From NCBI GenBank assembly GCA_039817825.1, contig JBCBVA010000005.1:1-64000 (forward strand): a stretch of DNA of 64,000 nucleotides, given 5' to 3'. This document shows positions 9,059 to 17,414 of this stretch, in pieces (position 1 is the stretch's first letter; every line of letters begins with the position of its first letter). The notes beneath the pieces were generated by a model that was given only the letters and a program-made list of their open reading frames with translations, did not search any database and had not been told where the DNA came from. The stretch is from PCC-7336 sp039817825 (lineage in GTDB: Bacteria > Cyanobacteriota > Cyanobacteriia > Thermostichales > PCC-7336). The translations under genes were made by a program, and so were the position numbers.

Positions 9059-9430
9059 GTGAGCGAAAATCGTTCTGACTTCTTTACGGGGTTAGTGGCT
9101 GGCGCATTTATGGGGGGTGTTGTCGGTGGTGTGTTGGGTGCTGTATTGACCCAGCAGCTAGCACCGGGCAAGTCCAAATCCTCTCGTCGGCGTGCCAAAT
9201 CTCGCCGATCGCGTCGCACTCCCCCTCGCAGTCTGGCCGCCTCAGTTGATTCTCAAGAATTACTGGATGAAGTGCGTCAGGATGCAGATCTGGCGATCGC
9301 CGAAGCGCGCCGCAGTCTGGAAGACAAGATTTCGCAACTCAATGCGGCGATCGAAGATACGCGGGCAAACTTTTTGGCCACTGGTGAACAGCAAAACGGC
9401 AGTGCCACCGAGCTACAGGATGCTGGTTAA
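9059..9430 (+). CDS. Small YtxH-like membrane-anchored protein
   Basis: The 123 residues consist of a single glycine-rich membrane segment near the N-terminus (GLVAGAFMGGVVGGVLGAVL), a very basic SRRRAKSRRSRR stretch, and a helical C-terminal half that could form a coiled coil (about residues 65-105). This layout matches YtxH/gas-vesicle-like small proteins. The start is GTG, which gives the membrane segment directly. It lies 131 bp upstream of the YggT/YlmG gene in the same direction, so a shared role at the membrane or division site is plausible but unproven. Confidence 0.65.
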   Translation: MSENRSDFFTGLVAGAFMGGVVGGVLGAVLTQQLAPGKSKSSRRRAKSRRSRRTPPRSLAASVDSQELLDEVRQDADLAIAEARRSLEDKISQLNAAIEDTRANFLATGEQQNGSATELQDAG

Positions 9431-9561
9431 TCTCAGGTCTCCCTCGACCTGCAAGTGGATTGGTCTAGATTCGCTACGCAGATCGAAGCTATCCTGACTG
9501 CAAGAGCATTGCTGCAGCTACCTAGCTTTTTTGACATCGAAACGAGAGGTCTCTTAGATTC

Positions 9562-9837
9562 ATGAACGCGCTCTACGTGTTAGGCACCATCGACCAGGTG
9601 CTAGTTCAAACTATCTCCATCTACTCATTCATGTTGATTGTGAGGGTGCTGCTGACATGGTTCCCCAACGTCAATTGGTCTAACCCGCTGCTCTCTGCAT
9701 TACGCCAGCTCACCGATCCATACCTCAATGTATTCCGCTCGTTTGTCCCCTCGTTTGGCGGCATGGACTTTTCTCCCATGCTGGCGATCTTCGCTCTCCA
9801 ATTTCTCCAGCGAGCACTGGTTTCAGCCATCTACTAA
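9562..9837 (+). CDS. YggT/YlmG family membrane protein
   Basis: YlmG/YggT proteins are small integral membrane proteins linked to cell or chloroplast division, nucleoid distribution and photosystem assembly. The 91 residues show two membrane segments and the family core VRVLLTWFPNVNW...PLLSALRQLTDPYLN.FR..VP.....DFSPMLAI, including the LTDPYLN motif and the PMLAIFALQFLQ end. The length matches single-domain cyanobacterial members. A strong terminator follows directly, so this is the last gene of its unit. Confidence 0.92.
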   Translation: MNALYVLGTIDQVLVQTISIYSFMLIVRVLLTWFPNVNWSNPLLSALRQLTDPYLNVFRSFVPSFGGMDFSPMLAIFALQFLQRALVSAIY

Positions 9838-9851
9838 CTCTGCAGCAGGAC

Positions 9852-9897
9852 AGCAAGGAAATGACTCCTGTAGAGGAGTCATTTCCTTGCTTTTATT
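9852..9897 (+). terminator. Strong rho-independent terminator
   Basis: A perfect 17-bp stem (9852-9868 with 9875-9891) with a 6-base loop is followed by a T-rich run. It lies 14 bases after the YggT-family stop codon. Confidence 0.93.
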
Positions 9898-9946
9898 GTT
9901 GTGGAAAATCGCTACAGAGGTTTCAGAAAGCTCTGGGTCTTACATA

Positions 9947-10050
9947 GAAATCCGCTATGCGGTCTGGAGTGTGGAGACCGCTCAAATCCTTGATGTGCAA
10001 AGCGAAATGATTAACAAACGCTCCACAACAGCGGATTGCAGATCGCGAGA
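9947..10050 (+). repeat. Dispersed structured repeat, copy B
   Basis: The best-preserved copy. Its outer ends are complementary (9949-9956 with 10030-10037, AATCCGCT/AGCGGATT). An inner perfect 7-bp hairpin (9959-9965 with 9975-9981, GCGGTCT/AGACCGC) has a 9-base loop. It shares most of its length with copy A in the same orientation. It sits between a terminator and a convergent gene, so it is probably not part of either coding unit. Confidence 0.82.
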
Positions 10051-10101
10051 TGAAGGTTAGTGAGGCACTAATCCATCAACACTCCAAAGCAACGTGGACC
10101 G

Positions 10102-10533
10102 CTAGCGATTGACCATGCCTCTAAACCCCTTAGCCTTGAACTGCTTGAGTTGCAGAGGTAAGGGGTTGTTTGCTGGTACACCAATTTGAATGGAGAACGT
10201 ACTTTTGCCCGGAGGAACTTCTTCGATCGCCCCCAAACGAGTGCGCTCCGGCCAGACATCGTTGCCGCTACCGTCGTAAATGCGGCCAAAAATGTCGGCG
10301 TTATAGACCAGGCGATCGGTAGGGTTATCGACCGTACCTTCAATCAAAAAGCACTGCACGGCAGCAGATGAAGCGCCGCTCATCGGCAGGTTTTGATATT
10401 CAGGAGTATTCGGGCAATCAACCGTATGCAGATTGCTCAGTTCCATCGGCACTTTTCCACCAAAGCCGAATAAGCAGATGGAGATCGCCGTTGCAAACAG
10501 TAATTTAATGAATTGAGGGCATCGTGCCAGCAT
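10102..10533 (-). CDS. Conserved hypothetical secreted protein
   Basis: This 143-residue protein has an N-terminal hydrophobic segment (signal peptide or anchor) and a domain with GTVDNPTDRLVYNADIFGRI..GSGNDVWPERTRLG.IEEVPPGKS.F. This pattern (a bond-like beta fold with 'tv.N.t...y......y...G.......r......vppG.s.F') resembles FxLYD-type extracytoplasmic domains. It contains two cysteines, in TVDCPN and AVQCFLI, that could form a disulfide. The start was placed at the Met that begins the hydrophobic segment; an upstream Met would add eight residues. Function is unknown. Confidence 0.65.
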   Translation of the reverse strand: MLARCPQFIKLLFATAISICLFGFGGKVPMELSNLHTVDCPNTPEYQNLPMSGASSAAVQCFLIEGTVDNPTDRLVYNADIFGRIYDGSGNDVWPERTRLGAIEEVPPGKSTFSIQIGVPANNPLPLQLKQFKAKGFRGMVNR

Positions 10534-10647
10534 TCTGAATCCTTGCAAGTCGGACAAACAATATCGACAAAAAAGTACTAGACGAGACCTGCCCCGCAGG
10601 CAGCTCAGTTTTTAGTTTAGGGGGAAACTCCCACTCTGTTTGTTGGT

Positions 10648-11265
10648 TTACTCCACCAACTCTGGCTCTCGAACCCAAATGTCGCGCTCGGTGGCGATCG
10701 CCCCCAACCGCACATCCCAGGCATCGCATGGCAACACAGCCGCAGACCAGCAAGCATGTGGAATAATTCCCACCGCCAGCGCTCCACTCAGATGGGGGGC
10801 TGCCAAGCAGCGATCGTAAAACCCTCCCCCGTATCCCAACCTCGTGCCCTGGCGATCGCAAGCAATTGCAGGAACCAACATGACATCCACCGATTCCAAT
10901 GGAATCACAGGACGATGGGAATCCGGTTCGAGAACCCCCCATTGAGAGCAATAGAGCGCATCACCAGGATGATAGGTGTGCCAAGCCATCTGTCGCTGAG
11001 GCAAGGTGCGCGGCAACCCCCAGATTTTCTCGGGCCAGCGGTTCACCAAAGATGACAGGTCAATTTCATCAGCCATCGCCCAATACGCAAGTATCGTTCG
11101 AGCAGTTTGCAGGGTTGGCCAACGCTCGAGGCGAGCGCAGAGCTGCTGACTGAGCTGCGCCAGCTCTAGAGAACCACGCACGTATTTGAAATATCGTCGG
11201 CAATCCGCCTTTGACGAGTAATCAGGGGAGTCAAGTTGAGCAGTCACAGCTTGGTCGGAAAGCAA
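10648..11265 (-). CDS. 5-formyltetrahydrofolate cyclo-ligase
   Basis: The enzyme converts 5-formyltetrahydrofolate to 5,10-methenyltetrahydrofolate using ATP, salvaging a folate storage form that inhibits other folate enzymes. Recognised by ILAYWAMADEID, the DVMLVPAIACD stretch and the signature GTRLGYGGGFYDRCL (the ATP/substrate loop). The length, 205 residues, is typical. It is divergent from murD, 49 bp away, with which it must share a promoter region. Confidence 0.92.
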   Translation of the reverse strand: MLSDQAVTAQLDSPDYSSKADCRRYFKYVRGSLELAQLSQQLCARLERWPTLQTARTILAYWAMADEIDLSSLVNRWPEKIWGLPRTLPQRQMAWHTYHPGDALYCSQWGVLEPDSHRPVIPLESVDVMLVPAIACDRQGTRLGYGGGFYDRCLAAPHLSGALAVGIIPHACWSAAVLPCDAWDVRLGAIATERDIWVREPELVE

Positions 11266-11314
11266 AACGTTGATAGCCTAATAAACTGTACGTCCAAATG
11301 GGAGTGGGGTAAGG

Positions 11315-12787
11315 GTGCAAGTACAGGTGTTAGGGATGGGAAAATCCGGCCTGGCTGCTGCCGAATTGCTCTTGTATCAAGGACACTCCGTCTGGATATG
11401 CGACGAACGGGATAATGTCCCTCTCCAAAAGCACAAGTCCACTCTAGAAACCAATGGAGCCACAGTTCAACTGGGACAACCGTTTGCTGCCATCGCAGGA
11501 ATGGACCAAATCGTCGTCAGTCCGGGGGTGAATTGGCTATTGCCCGCCCTGGAAACCGCCCGAGCCAGTGGCATTGAAACCATCGGCGAAGCAGAATTAG
11601 CGTGGCGATCGCTCGACACCATTCCCTGGGTCGGCATTACCGGTACCAACGGCAAAACCACCACTACCGCCTTGGTTGCGGCCATTCTGGACACTGCCGG
11701 TCTGGATGCCCCCGCATGCGGCAACATCGGCTTGCCCCTCTGCCAAGTGGCTCTCGATGCCCTTAGGGGCGATCGCACACCCGATTGGATCGTGGCCGAG
11801 CTAAGCAGTTACCAGCTAGAGTCTGCCTCCACGCTAGCGCCTCACATTGCCATTTGGACCACACTGACCGACGATCACCTCGCCCGCCACGGCACTCTCG
11901 AACGCTATGCCGAGATCAAAGCGTCTCTGAGTCGTCGGGCACAGCAAGCTATTTTGAACGGCGATGATGCCTATATTGGCAGCCAGCGATCGCTGTGGCC
12001 TCAAGCATCGTGGACATCCTGTAGCAATCTCGAAGCTGAAACCCACCTAGCCCCCTACAAGGCGACCCAAACAGCTAATGTGTCCTCCAACGGTTCCTCT
12101 CCCTCGACAGACAACCTGTCCGATTGGGTATGGCATCGAGGAACTCCCATCGCTCCCCTGAATGATTTCGCCCTGCTCGGCCAGCACAACCACCAGAATT
12201 TGCTGATGGCTGTAGCCGCCACCCGTTACGCAGGTATCTCCACCTCCGATATTCAAACGGCAATTCGCACGTTCCCCCCGATGCCCCATCGCCTGCAACC
12301 GGTACAAGAGCTGGCTGGAGTCACGTTTATCAATGACAGCAAAGCAACCAACTACGATGCTGCTCTCGTGGGCTTGAACTCGATCTCCGGGCCGGTGGTA
12401 CTGATCGCAGGAGGCGATCCGAAAGTCGGAGACGGCAGCCATTGGTTTCGCGCCATTCGCGACAAAGTCGGGGCCGTGGTGCTGATCGGTAAGGCAGCCG
12501 AGCAATTTGCGGCTTGTCTAACAGATTTTCAGTACACTGACTTCCAATTGGTGGATGGACTTGAAACCGCTGTGCCCATTGCGTTTGAGCGGGCTCGTGA
12601 AATGGTTCAATCTCGTGCCAGCAACCCTTCTCGTACCAGCAACCCATCTCGTGAAGAAGCCCCATCGGCGATCTCCCCCACCGCAACCGTCCTTCTCTCC
12701 CCCGCCTGTGCCAGCTTCGACCAATACGCTAACTTCGAACGCCGAGGACAGCATTTCCAACAATGCTGCCAACAGTTGGTCGTCTGA
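11315..12787 (+). CDS. murD: UDP-N-acetylmuramoylalanine--D-glutamate ligase MurD
   Basis: MurD adds D-glutamate to UDP-MurNAc-L-Ala in the cytoplasm during peptidoglycan synthesis. The N-terminal Rossmann segment VLGMGKSGLAAAELL, the Mur-ligase P-loop VGITGTNGKTTTTAL, the FINDSKATNYDA motif and the C-terminal LLSPACASFDQY motif are all present. A Ser/Asn/Pro-rich insert (SRASNPSRTSNPSRE, with an Ala/Pro-rich tail) of about 30 residues precedes the last motif and is encoded by an 18-bp tandem repeat. The usual GGxxKG motif reads GGDPKVGDG. The start is GTG, giving the typical N-terminus. Its 3' end overlaps the start of ftsW. Confidence 0.95.
   Translation: MQVQVLGMGKSGLAAAELLLYQGHSVWICDERDNVPLQKHKSTLETNGATVQLGQPFAAIAGMDQIVVSPGVNWLLPALETARASGIETIGEAELAWRSLDTIPWVGITGTNGKTTTTALVAAILDTAGLDAPACGNIGLPLCQVALDALRGDRTPDWIVAELSSYQLESASTLAPHIAIWTTLTDDHLARHGTLERYAEIKASLSRRAQQAILNGDDAYIGSQRSLWPQASWTSCSNLEAETHLAPYKATQTANVSSNGSSPSTDNLSDWVWHRGTPIAPLNDFALLGQHNHQNLLMAVAATRYAGISTSDIQTAIRTFPPMPHRLQPVQELAGVTFINDSKATNYDAALVGLNSISGPVVLIAGGDPKVGDGSHWFRAIRDKVGAVVLIGKAAEQFAACLTDFQYTDFQLVDGLETAVPIAFERAREMVQSRASNPSRTSNPSREEAPSAISPTATVLLSPACASFDQYANFERRGQHFQQCCQQLVV
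12611..12655 (+). repeat. 18-bp tandem repeat inside murD
   Basis: Two full units (12611-12628 and 12629-12646) differ at two positions and are followed by a half unit. They encode SRASNP, SRTSNP and SRE. Because 18 is a multiple of three, copy changes would keep the murD frame, and also the ftsW frame if that gene starts upstream of the repeat. Confidence 0.9.
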
Positions 12788-13982
12788 GGCCCGTTGGCTG
12801 CAATCGCTGACTCTGTTGTGGCTGGCCTTGGGCTTACTCGCGCTGGCGTCAGCATCGCTGCCCGTTGCCCAAGCAAGCCATAGCGATGGCCTCTACTTCT
12901 TCAAGCGACAGTTAGGGTTTGCCACGGTTGGCTTGGGGGGCATGGCCGTCATTACCCGCATCGAGATGCGGCACTGGTTTAAGGCGTGTGGAGTGCTGTA
13001 CGTTGCAGCTCTGCTACTGGTCTTGGCGACCCATACAGGGTTGGGAGTGACCATTAATGGTGCCACCCGTTGGCTTCAGCTCGGTATGAGGGTACAGCCT
13101 TCCGAATTTCTCAAACCGTTGCTAATTTTGCAGGCCGGTGTAGTGTTTGGCCGCTGGTACACCCACCCCGCTTGGTATCGCGCCCTCTGGGTTAGCTTAT
13201 TTGGGATTGGCATGGGGGCAGTGTTAACGCAGCCCGATTTAGGAACAACAGCCATTTGTGGCATGGCATTGTGGCTGATGGCATTAGTGGGAGGTGTGAC
13301 CTTCCGAACGCTCTTTTCAACGGTATGTTTGGGTGCATCCACAGCCGCACTGAGCATTTTTGTGAACCCCTACCAGTTGGCTCGTGTCAAAGCACTATTT
13401 CTGCCAACCGCGGAGGCGCAGGCAGACAATTACCAAGTAGTGCAAAGCCTGATCGCGATTGGTTCTGGCGGAATCTGGGGCTTGGGGTTCGGACTATCCC
13501 GGCAGAAGCTGTACTACTTGCCCATTCAATTCACAGATTTTATTTTTTCGGTCTATGCCGAAGAATTTGGAGCTGTGGGCACGATTGGCTTCATCATTCT
13601 GCTCGTGGCCTTCACCATTTTGACGCTGAGGGTGGCAGAGCTCTGCACCGATTTGCGGCTGCGGCTGGTGGCCTATGGGTGTTTATTGTTGCTGGTGGGG
13701 CAAGCCGCTATCAATATCGGTGTGGTGTCCAGTTTGTTGCCAACGACAGGCGTAACGCTGCCGTTGTTCAGCTATGGCGGTAGTTCGGTGCTGGCCAGCA
13801 TTGTCTCGGCAGGCTTCCTGATTCGCGTAGCACGCGAATGTCGCCGCACCAAAACGACGTCGATTGTTCGCAGTCTTCACCCCGATCGCGTCAAGCTGCC
13901 GACGCTAGCCGATCGCATGCGCATTCTCCCTGGCAAAGCCCCTCATGAAGATACGGTGTCCGAGCAACGACCTTTGTCATAA
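12708..13982 (+). CDS. ftsW: Peptidoglycan glycosyltransferase FtsW (SEDS family)
   Basis: FtsW polymerises lipid II at the division septum together with a class B penicillin-binding protein. About ten membrane segments are visible. The SEDS signatures are present: PSEFLKPLLI, the long loop with FLPTAEAQADNYQVVQSLIAIGSGG, and PTTGVTLPLFSYGGSSV near the C-terminus. No ATG lies near the expected N-terminus. The GTG at 12708 gives 424 residues and an 80-bp overlap with murD. An ATG at 12555 would give 475 residues and a 233-bp overlap, but the added stretch is low-complexity and reads the murD repeat out of frame. Translational coupling to murD is likely. Confidence 0.9.
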   Translation: MPASTNTLTSNAEDSISNNAANSWSSEARWLQSLTLLWLALGLLALASASLPVAQASHSDGLYFFKRQLGFATVGLGGMAVITRIEMRHWFKACGVLYVAALLLVLATHTGLGVTINGATRWLQLGMRVQPSEFLKPLLILQAGVVFGRWYTHPAWYRALWVSLFGIGMGAVLTQPDLGTTAICGMALWLMALVGGVTFRTLFSTVCLGASTAALSIFVNPYQLARVKALFLPTAEAQADNYQVVQSLIAIGSGGIWGLGFGLSRQKLYYLPIQFTDFIFSVYAEEFGAVGTIGFIILLVAFTILTLRVAELCTDLRLRLVAYGCLLLLVGQAAINIGVVSSLLPTTGVTLPLFSYGGSSVLASIVSAGFLIRVARECRRTKTTSIVRSLHPDRVKLPTLADRMRILPGKAPHEDTVSEQRPLS

Positions 13983-13998
13983 AAAACGAGCCGAGCTG

Positions 13999-14499
13999 CT
14001 AGGCCGATGTGACCGCGAGCGACCGCTCGCAGCGGTTGTACCAAACCGTTAGGGCGATCGCCAATCCATCGGCGGCATCGTCCGGTCTGGGAATTGTCTC
14101 CAGTCGCAACTCCCGCGTCACTGCTTCTTGAACCGCGAGTTTGTCGGCATTCCCATAGCCGGTCAGAGCCTGTTTAATTTGAGCGGGAGTGTATTCGGTC
14201 GGGGTAAACCCGTGTTGAGCCAGTGCCAGCAGAATCACCCCTCTCGCCTGTGCCACCAGAATGGTGTTACCCATGCGGTAAAAGAACAGCTTTTCAATCC
14301 CCACCCAGTCAGGTTGAAACTCTGTCAGCAGCGTGTTTAAGTCTTGATGGAGAATGTGCAAGCGCGTGGGAACAGGTGTTTTTTTGGGAGTCGAAATAAT
14401 GCCGCACTCCAACATGTCAATATCGCGATCGTCGTCGGCTGAAATCAACCCAAACCCCATCGTTCCCATACCGGGGTCGATGCCCAGAATGCGCACCAT
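13999..14499 (-). CDS. ruvC: Crossover junction endodeoxyribonuclease RuvC
   Basis: RuvC resolves Holliday junctions with RuvAB. The protein has the N-terminal RNase H-like strand with the first acidic residue (RILGIDPGMGTMGFGLI, Asp8), the second acidic residue in VGIEKLFF, and the C-terminal acidic pair in RPDDAADGLAIALT. The region GNADKLAVQEAV is the usual YGxADKxQV-like segment. The start was set at the Met of MVRILGID (166 residues); longer upstream frames have no family similarity. It is convergent with ftsW, with a 16-bp gap. Confidence 0.95.
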   Translation of the reverse strand: MVRILGIDPGMGTMGFGLISADDDRDIDMLECGIISTPKKTPVPTRLHILHQDLNTLLTEFQPDWVGIEKLFFYRMGNTILVAQARGVILLALAQHGFTPTEYTPAQIKQALTGYGNADKLAVQEAVTRELRLETIPRPDDAADGLAIALTVWYNRCERSLAVTSA

Positions 14500-14658
14500 A
14501 TGCTGTCTACCCCGACCGACACCTGCCCAGCCATTAAACTCCCGATTGCAGGAACTAGTGCGGCCCCAACGCGATCGCAAAATACGCAGGCTGTCACTCG
14601 GGCTTGGCTCCATTCAAATGAGGATCGACGATATCACTGACGGTACGCCTGAACATCA

Positions 14659-15156
14659 TCACTTTTGGAATGCTCCAGGGGCAACGTAGAGCCATCCCGA
14701 CCATAGCGTTAGTGCGACGGCGAGCCAGAAGCAGGATTGACCTCCAGGCAACTGCGCGATCAGCAGGGCGATCGCCACAATCTGCACCACAGTCTTGCTT
14801 TTACCCCACCAGTTCGCCCCAGACACCTGCCGTTGCTGGCTGCGCCATCCAGAGATGGCGAGCTCCCTGGCCAACATAAGAAATAGCCCCCAAGCTGGAA
14901 TCTGCTGCAGTTGAACGAGACAGAGCAAGGGCGCTAGCGTCAGCAGTTTATCCACCAGCGGATCGAGCAATTTGCCCAGATCGGTGACTTGATTGAGCTT
15001 GCGGGCCAGGTACCCATCCAGCCAATCCGTTCCTGCCCCGATTAAGAACGCGACTAGAGCAACAATGCGCCAGGTGGGAGTATCCAGAGTCAGCCCCACC
15101 AGAATGATAGGGACAACAAACAGGCGCGAAACAGTAATCCAAGTGGGCAGGTTCAT
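14659..15156 (-). CDS. pgsA: CDP-diacylglycerol--glycerol-3-phosphate 3-phosphatidyltransferase
   Basis: PgsA makes phosphatidylglycerol phosphate, the committed step to phosphatidylglycerol, a lipid needed by photosystem II. The CDP-alcohol phosphotransferase motif DG-x2-AR-x8-G-x3-D appears as DWLDGYLARKLNQVTDLGKLLDPLVDKL. Four or so membrane helices are visible, and the N-terminus MNLPTWITVSRLFVVP is characteristic. Starting at that Met gives 165 residues, slightly short but normal for cyanobacteria. It lies in the same direction as ruvC, 160 bp upstream of it. Confidence 0.95.
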   Translation of the reverse strand: MNLPTWITVSRLFVVPIILVGLTLDTPTWRIVALVAFLIGAGTDWLDGYLARKLNQVTDLGKLLDPLVDKLLTLAPLLCLVQLQQIPAWGLFLMLARELAISGWRSQQRQVSGANWWGKSKTVVQIVAIALLIAQLPGGQSCFWLAVALTLWSGWLYVAPGAFQK

Positions 15157-15336
15157 AGAGCAAACAACAGGGGGAGCAACCCTCGATAAGCCGAGAGCAC
15201 GATCGGTTTTGAGTCTAAAGCCTTCGCGGGCGGGACATTCCAAACTAGAAGACGAACCACGCACAGTCCCGACTAGGTAGGTTGCACGCAGCAGTGCCGT
15301 AAAGCGGCTCTTATGCAGATGAGCGGTGAGTCACCC

Positions 15337-16356
15337 TTATTCGTCGTCGGGCAACGTGAGCTGCGTCAGAGTGCTGCCCCCGGTAACGCTGAAGGTTTTA
15401 GTAGCCCAGTTTGCTTGTCCGGTAGACCCAACCACGTTCAAATCTTGATCGGGCTGCACGTAACGCACATTGCCAAACGCCTGCGTGACATCGCTGCCAA
15501 TCACCCATTCAGCACGATCGGTCCATAACTGGGCACCATCGGTTTCAGATAGCGCATAGACACTACCGGTGATGGTGAGCAGGTTAGTGGGGATGTCCAG
15601 CGATAGGGTTTCCCCCTGCAAGCGCACGGATTCGCCTTGATGGTAAACATCAATATTGCCGCGAGCGGTCACAACTTCGTCTGCCAAATCCCACTCCACT
15701 TCCAACATAGAGAGTTCTAGGGGAGGGTCGCTCGACACCGCCAGAAGGGGCTCTTCGTCATCGTCATTCGCCAGACTGATGATGTTAGCCGACAGATCGG
15801 CCATCAAGCGATCGCCCGTCAGCTCAATATAGTTCTCACGCTCGGTGATAATGACACTGCCCACAGCCGTCAGGGTATTGTCTTCAGGCAACCACACGGC
15901 GCGCTCGGATGACAAATCTAAGTTGAGATGGGGGGCATCCGCCGTTACCTCGTCCTCAAGCTCCATGCGCTGCTCTCCGGGCAGCACAATGCCCGCCTTC
16001 GCCTCGATAAAGATTTGCTGCCCAGCCTCGTCGTAGATAACGCCAGAGACATCGGACAACTGGGCAGACTCCCCACCATCGCCGTAGCGAGCCGTGGCGG
16101 CATTCAGTTCCCACAGCAGATCGCCCTCTTCATTCGTTTCAGTCAGCGTTAGATTCTCGTACACCAAACTGCTGTCATCACCGTCCTCTGACGGTTCAGA
16201 TGCCTGACTATTATTAGAACCGCTGGTGCTGCCACCACCGCATGACACCAGCAGAGCAGCAAGAGCTAGTCCTGCAGTTGACGCTTTCAACCAATCCTCT
16301 GCCGATCTGGGCGTTAGCCCAGACAGTTGAGAGGAAGAACGCTGGGGAACAATCAT
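15337..16356 (-). CDS. LptC-like lipoprotein of the LPS transport bridge
   Basis: LptC proteins help move lipopolysaccharide from the inner membrane to the LptA bridge. This 339-residue protein has a lipoprotein signal peptide with lipobox LVSC (Cys39), a Gly/Ser/Glu/Asp-rich linker, and a domain of repeated beta strands. It contains YENLTLTETNEEGDLLWELNA, the start of the LptC fold, followed by LptA-like repeats such as LTAVGSVIITERENYIELTG and VVTARGNIDVYHQGESVRLQG. It is longer than proteobacterial LptC, as in other cyanobacteria. Its ATG overlaps the stop of the upstream glycosyltransferase in an ATGA arrangement, which fixes the start and indicates translational coupling. Confidence 0.85.
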   Translation of the reverse strand: MIVPQRSSSQLSGLTPRSAEDWLKASTAGLALAALLVSCGGGSTSGSNNSQASEPSEDGDDSSLVYENLTLTETNEEGDLLWELNAATARYGDGGESAQLSDVSGVIYDEAGQQIFIEAKAGIVLPGEQRMELEDEVTADAPHLNLDLSSERAVWLPEDNTLTAVGSVIITERENYIELTGDRLMADLSANIISLANDDDEEPLLAVSSDPPLELSMLEVEWDLADEVVTARGNIDVYHQGESVRLQGETLSLDIPTNLLTITGSVYALSETDGAQLWTDRAEWVIGSDVTQAFGNVRYVQPDQDLNVVGSTGQANWATKTFSVTGGSTLTQLTLPDDE

Positions 16357-17414
16357 TGTGCTGACCCTCGCTGAGACGGAGACGGGGGAAGAGACAGTTG
16401 ACCGGTCTGTTTCCACTCCCGGTACGCTTCGTAGACCCCCTGGACGTTGTACCAATTGAGAAAGCAGACGCGGCACAGTTCTAGAGCGAGTCCTGGTTGG
16501 CCGCGAGCCGCCAGCCACTCTAGGGCCGGACGAATGCGGCGCTCGTTCAAAAAGCCACCGAGCGACAGCAACCCCCACAGAATTTTGTGCAGTGGGGTCA
16601 TCTGAATCATCATCCGTACATCCCAAGTGGGATGTTTTTGATAGAACAACACCCCCATGCGACCCCGCTGCCATTCGCGGTCGATCAGGTACGGGATGCG
16701 ATCGAGGGTGAATTTAGGATTCCAGTGGTAACCCGCTGCTTCGGGGGATTTCAGCATGCGAATGCCGATATTCTTGAGCCGCACCCCCAACTCTAAATCT
16801 TCCCAACCATAGAGCTGGAAGCGGGTGTCAAACGGACCTTCTGGAGTTTCAGAAACTTCATCTAGCCAGTGACGGGCGATCGCCACATTCCCAGTGGCAA
16901 AGAAAGCAGCAGAGAAATCAGTGGGCTTGAAGGGTTCGGCGCGAGGGTCATCGAAGTTACTAGTGTTAATGACGCGACCGTAGACAAAAATTTTGGCCAG
17001 CTCTGATGAGGGGTCACTAACGTTCTGACGCAGAACAGCGGCATGGGACGCTAAAAAGTCGTCCACCACCACCAAATCGCTGTCGATAAAGACAATCGTG
17101 TCTCCCTGTGACTTGGTCACCCCCAAGTTGCGAGCCGCAGCTGGTCCGCGGTGATCCTGAACGTACCAACTCACCCGTTCCAGCCCGGCAGATTCCAGCC
17201 AGGCAATGGTGTCATCGGTCGAACCATCGTCGACCACAATCACCTCGTAGTCGTCGTAGCCCCCCGGTTCCTGTTGAGCAATGGCCTGCAGGCATTTCTG
17301 CAGGATGGGTAAGCGATTGTAGGTGGGGATGACCACGCTGAAAAACACGGGGATCGACCTCTGCGGAGGGGAATTGTGAGGATCGAGCGTATCACTCGCG
17401 TCACTGACTGGCAT
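16353..17414 (-). CDS. Family 2 glycosyltransferase
   Basis: This 353-residue cytoplasmic GT2 enzyme (GT-A fold) has the nucleotide-sugar motif FSVVIPTYNRLPILQKCL, the VIVVDDGSTDDT acidic loop and the metal-binding VFIDSDLVV. A later GWEDLELGVRLKNIG segment resembles the ED catalytic-base region. It probably adds a sugar to a surface polysaccharide or lipid; donor and acceptor cannot be read from the sequence. It is the middle gene of a three-gene overlapping operon. Its start lies inside the 3' end of the SAM hydrolase gene (14-bp overlap) and its stop overlaps the lptC-like ATG. Confidence 0.9.
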   Translation of the reverse strand: MPVSDASDTLDPHNSPPQRSIPVFFSVVIPTYNRLPILQKCLQAIAQQEPGGYDDYEVIVVDDGSTDDTIAWLESAGLERVSWYVQDHRGPAAARNLGVTKSQGDTIVFIDSDLVVVDDFLASHAAVLRQNVSDPSSELAKIFVYGRVINTSNFDDPRAEPFKPTDFSAAFFATGNVAIARHWLDEVSETPEGPFDTRFQLYGWEDLELGVRLKNIGIRMLKSPEAAGYHWNPKFTLDRIPYLIDREWQRGRMGVLFYQKHPTWDVRMMIQMTPLHKILWGLLSLGGFLNERRIRPALEWLAARGQPGLALELCRVCFLNWYNVQGVYEAYREWKQTGQLSLPPSPSQRGSAQ

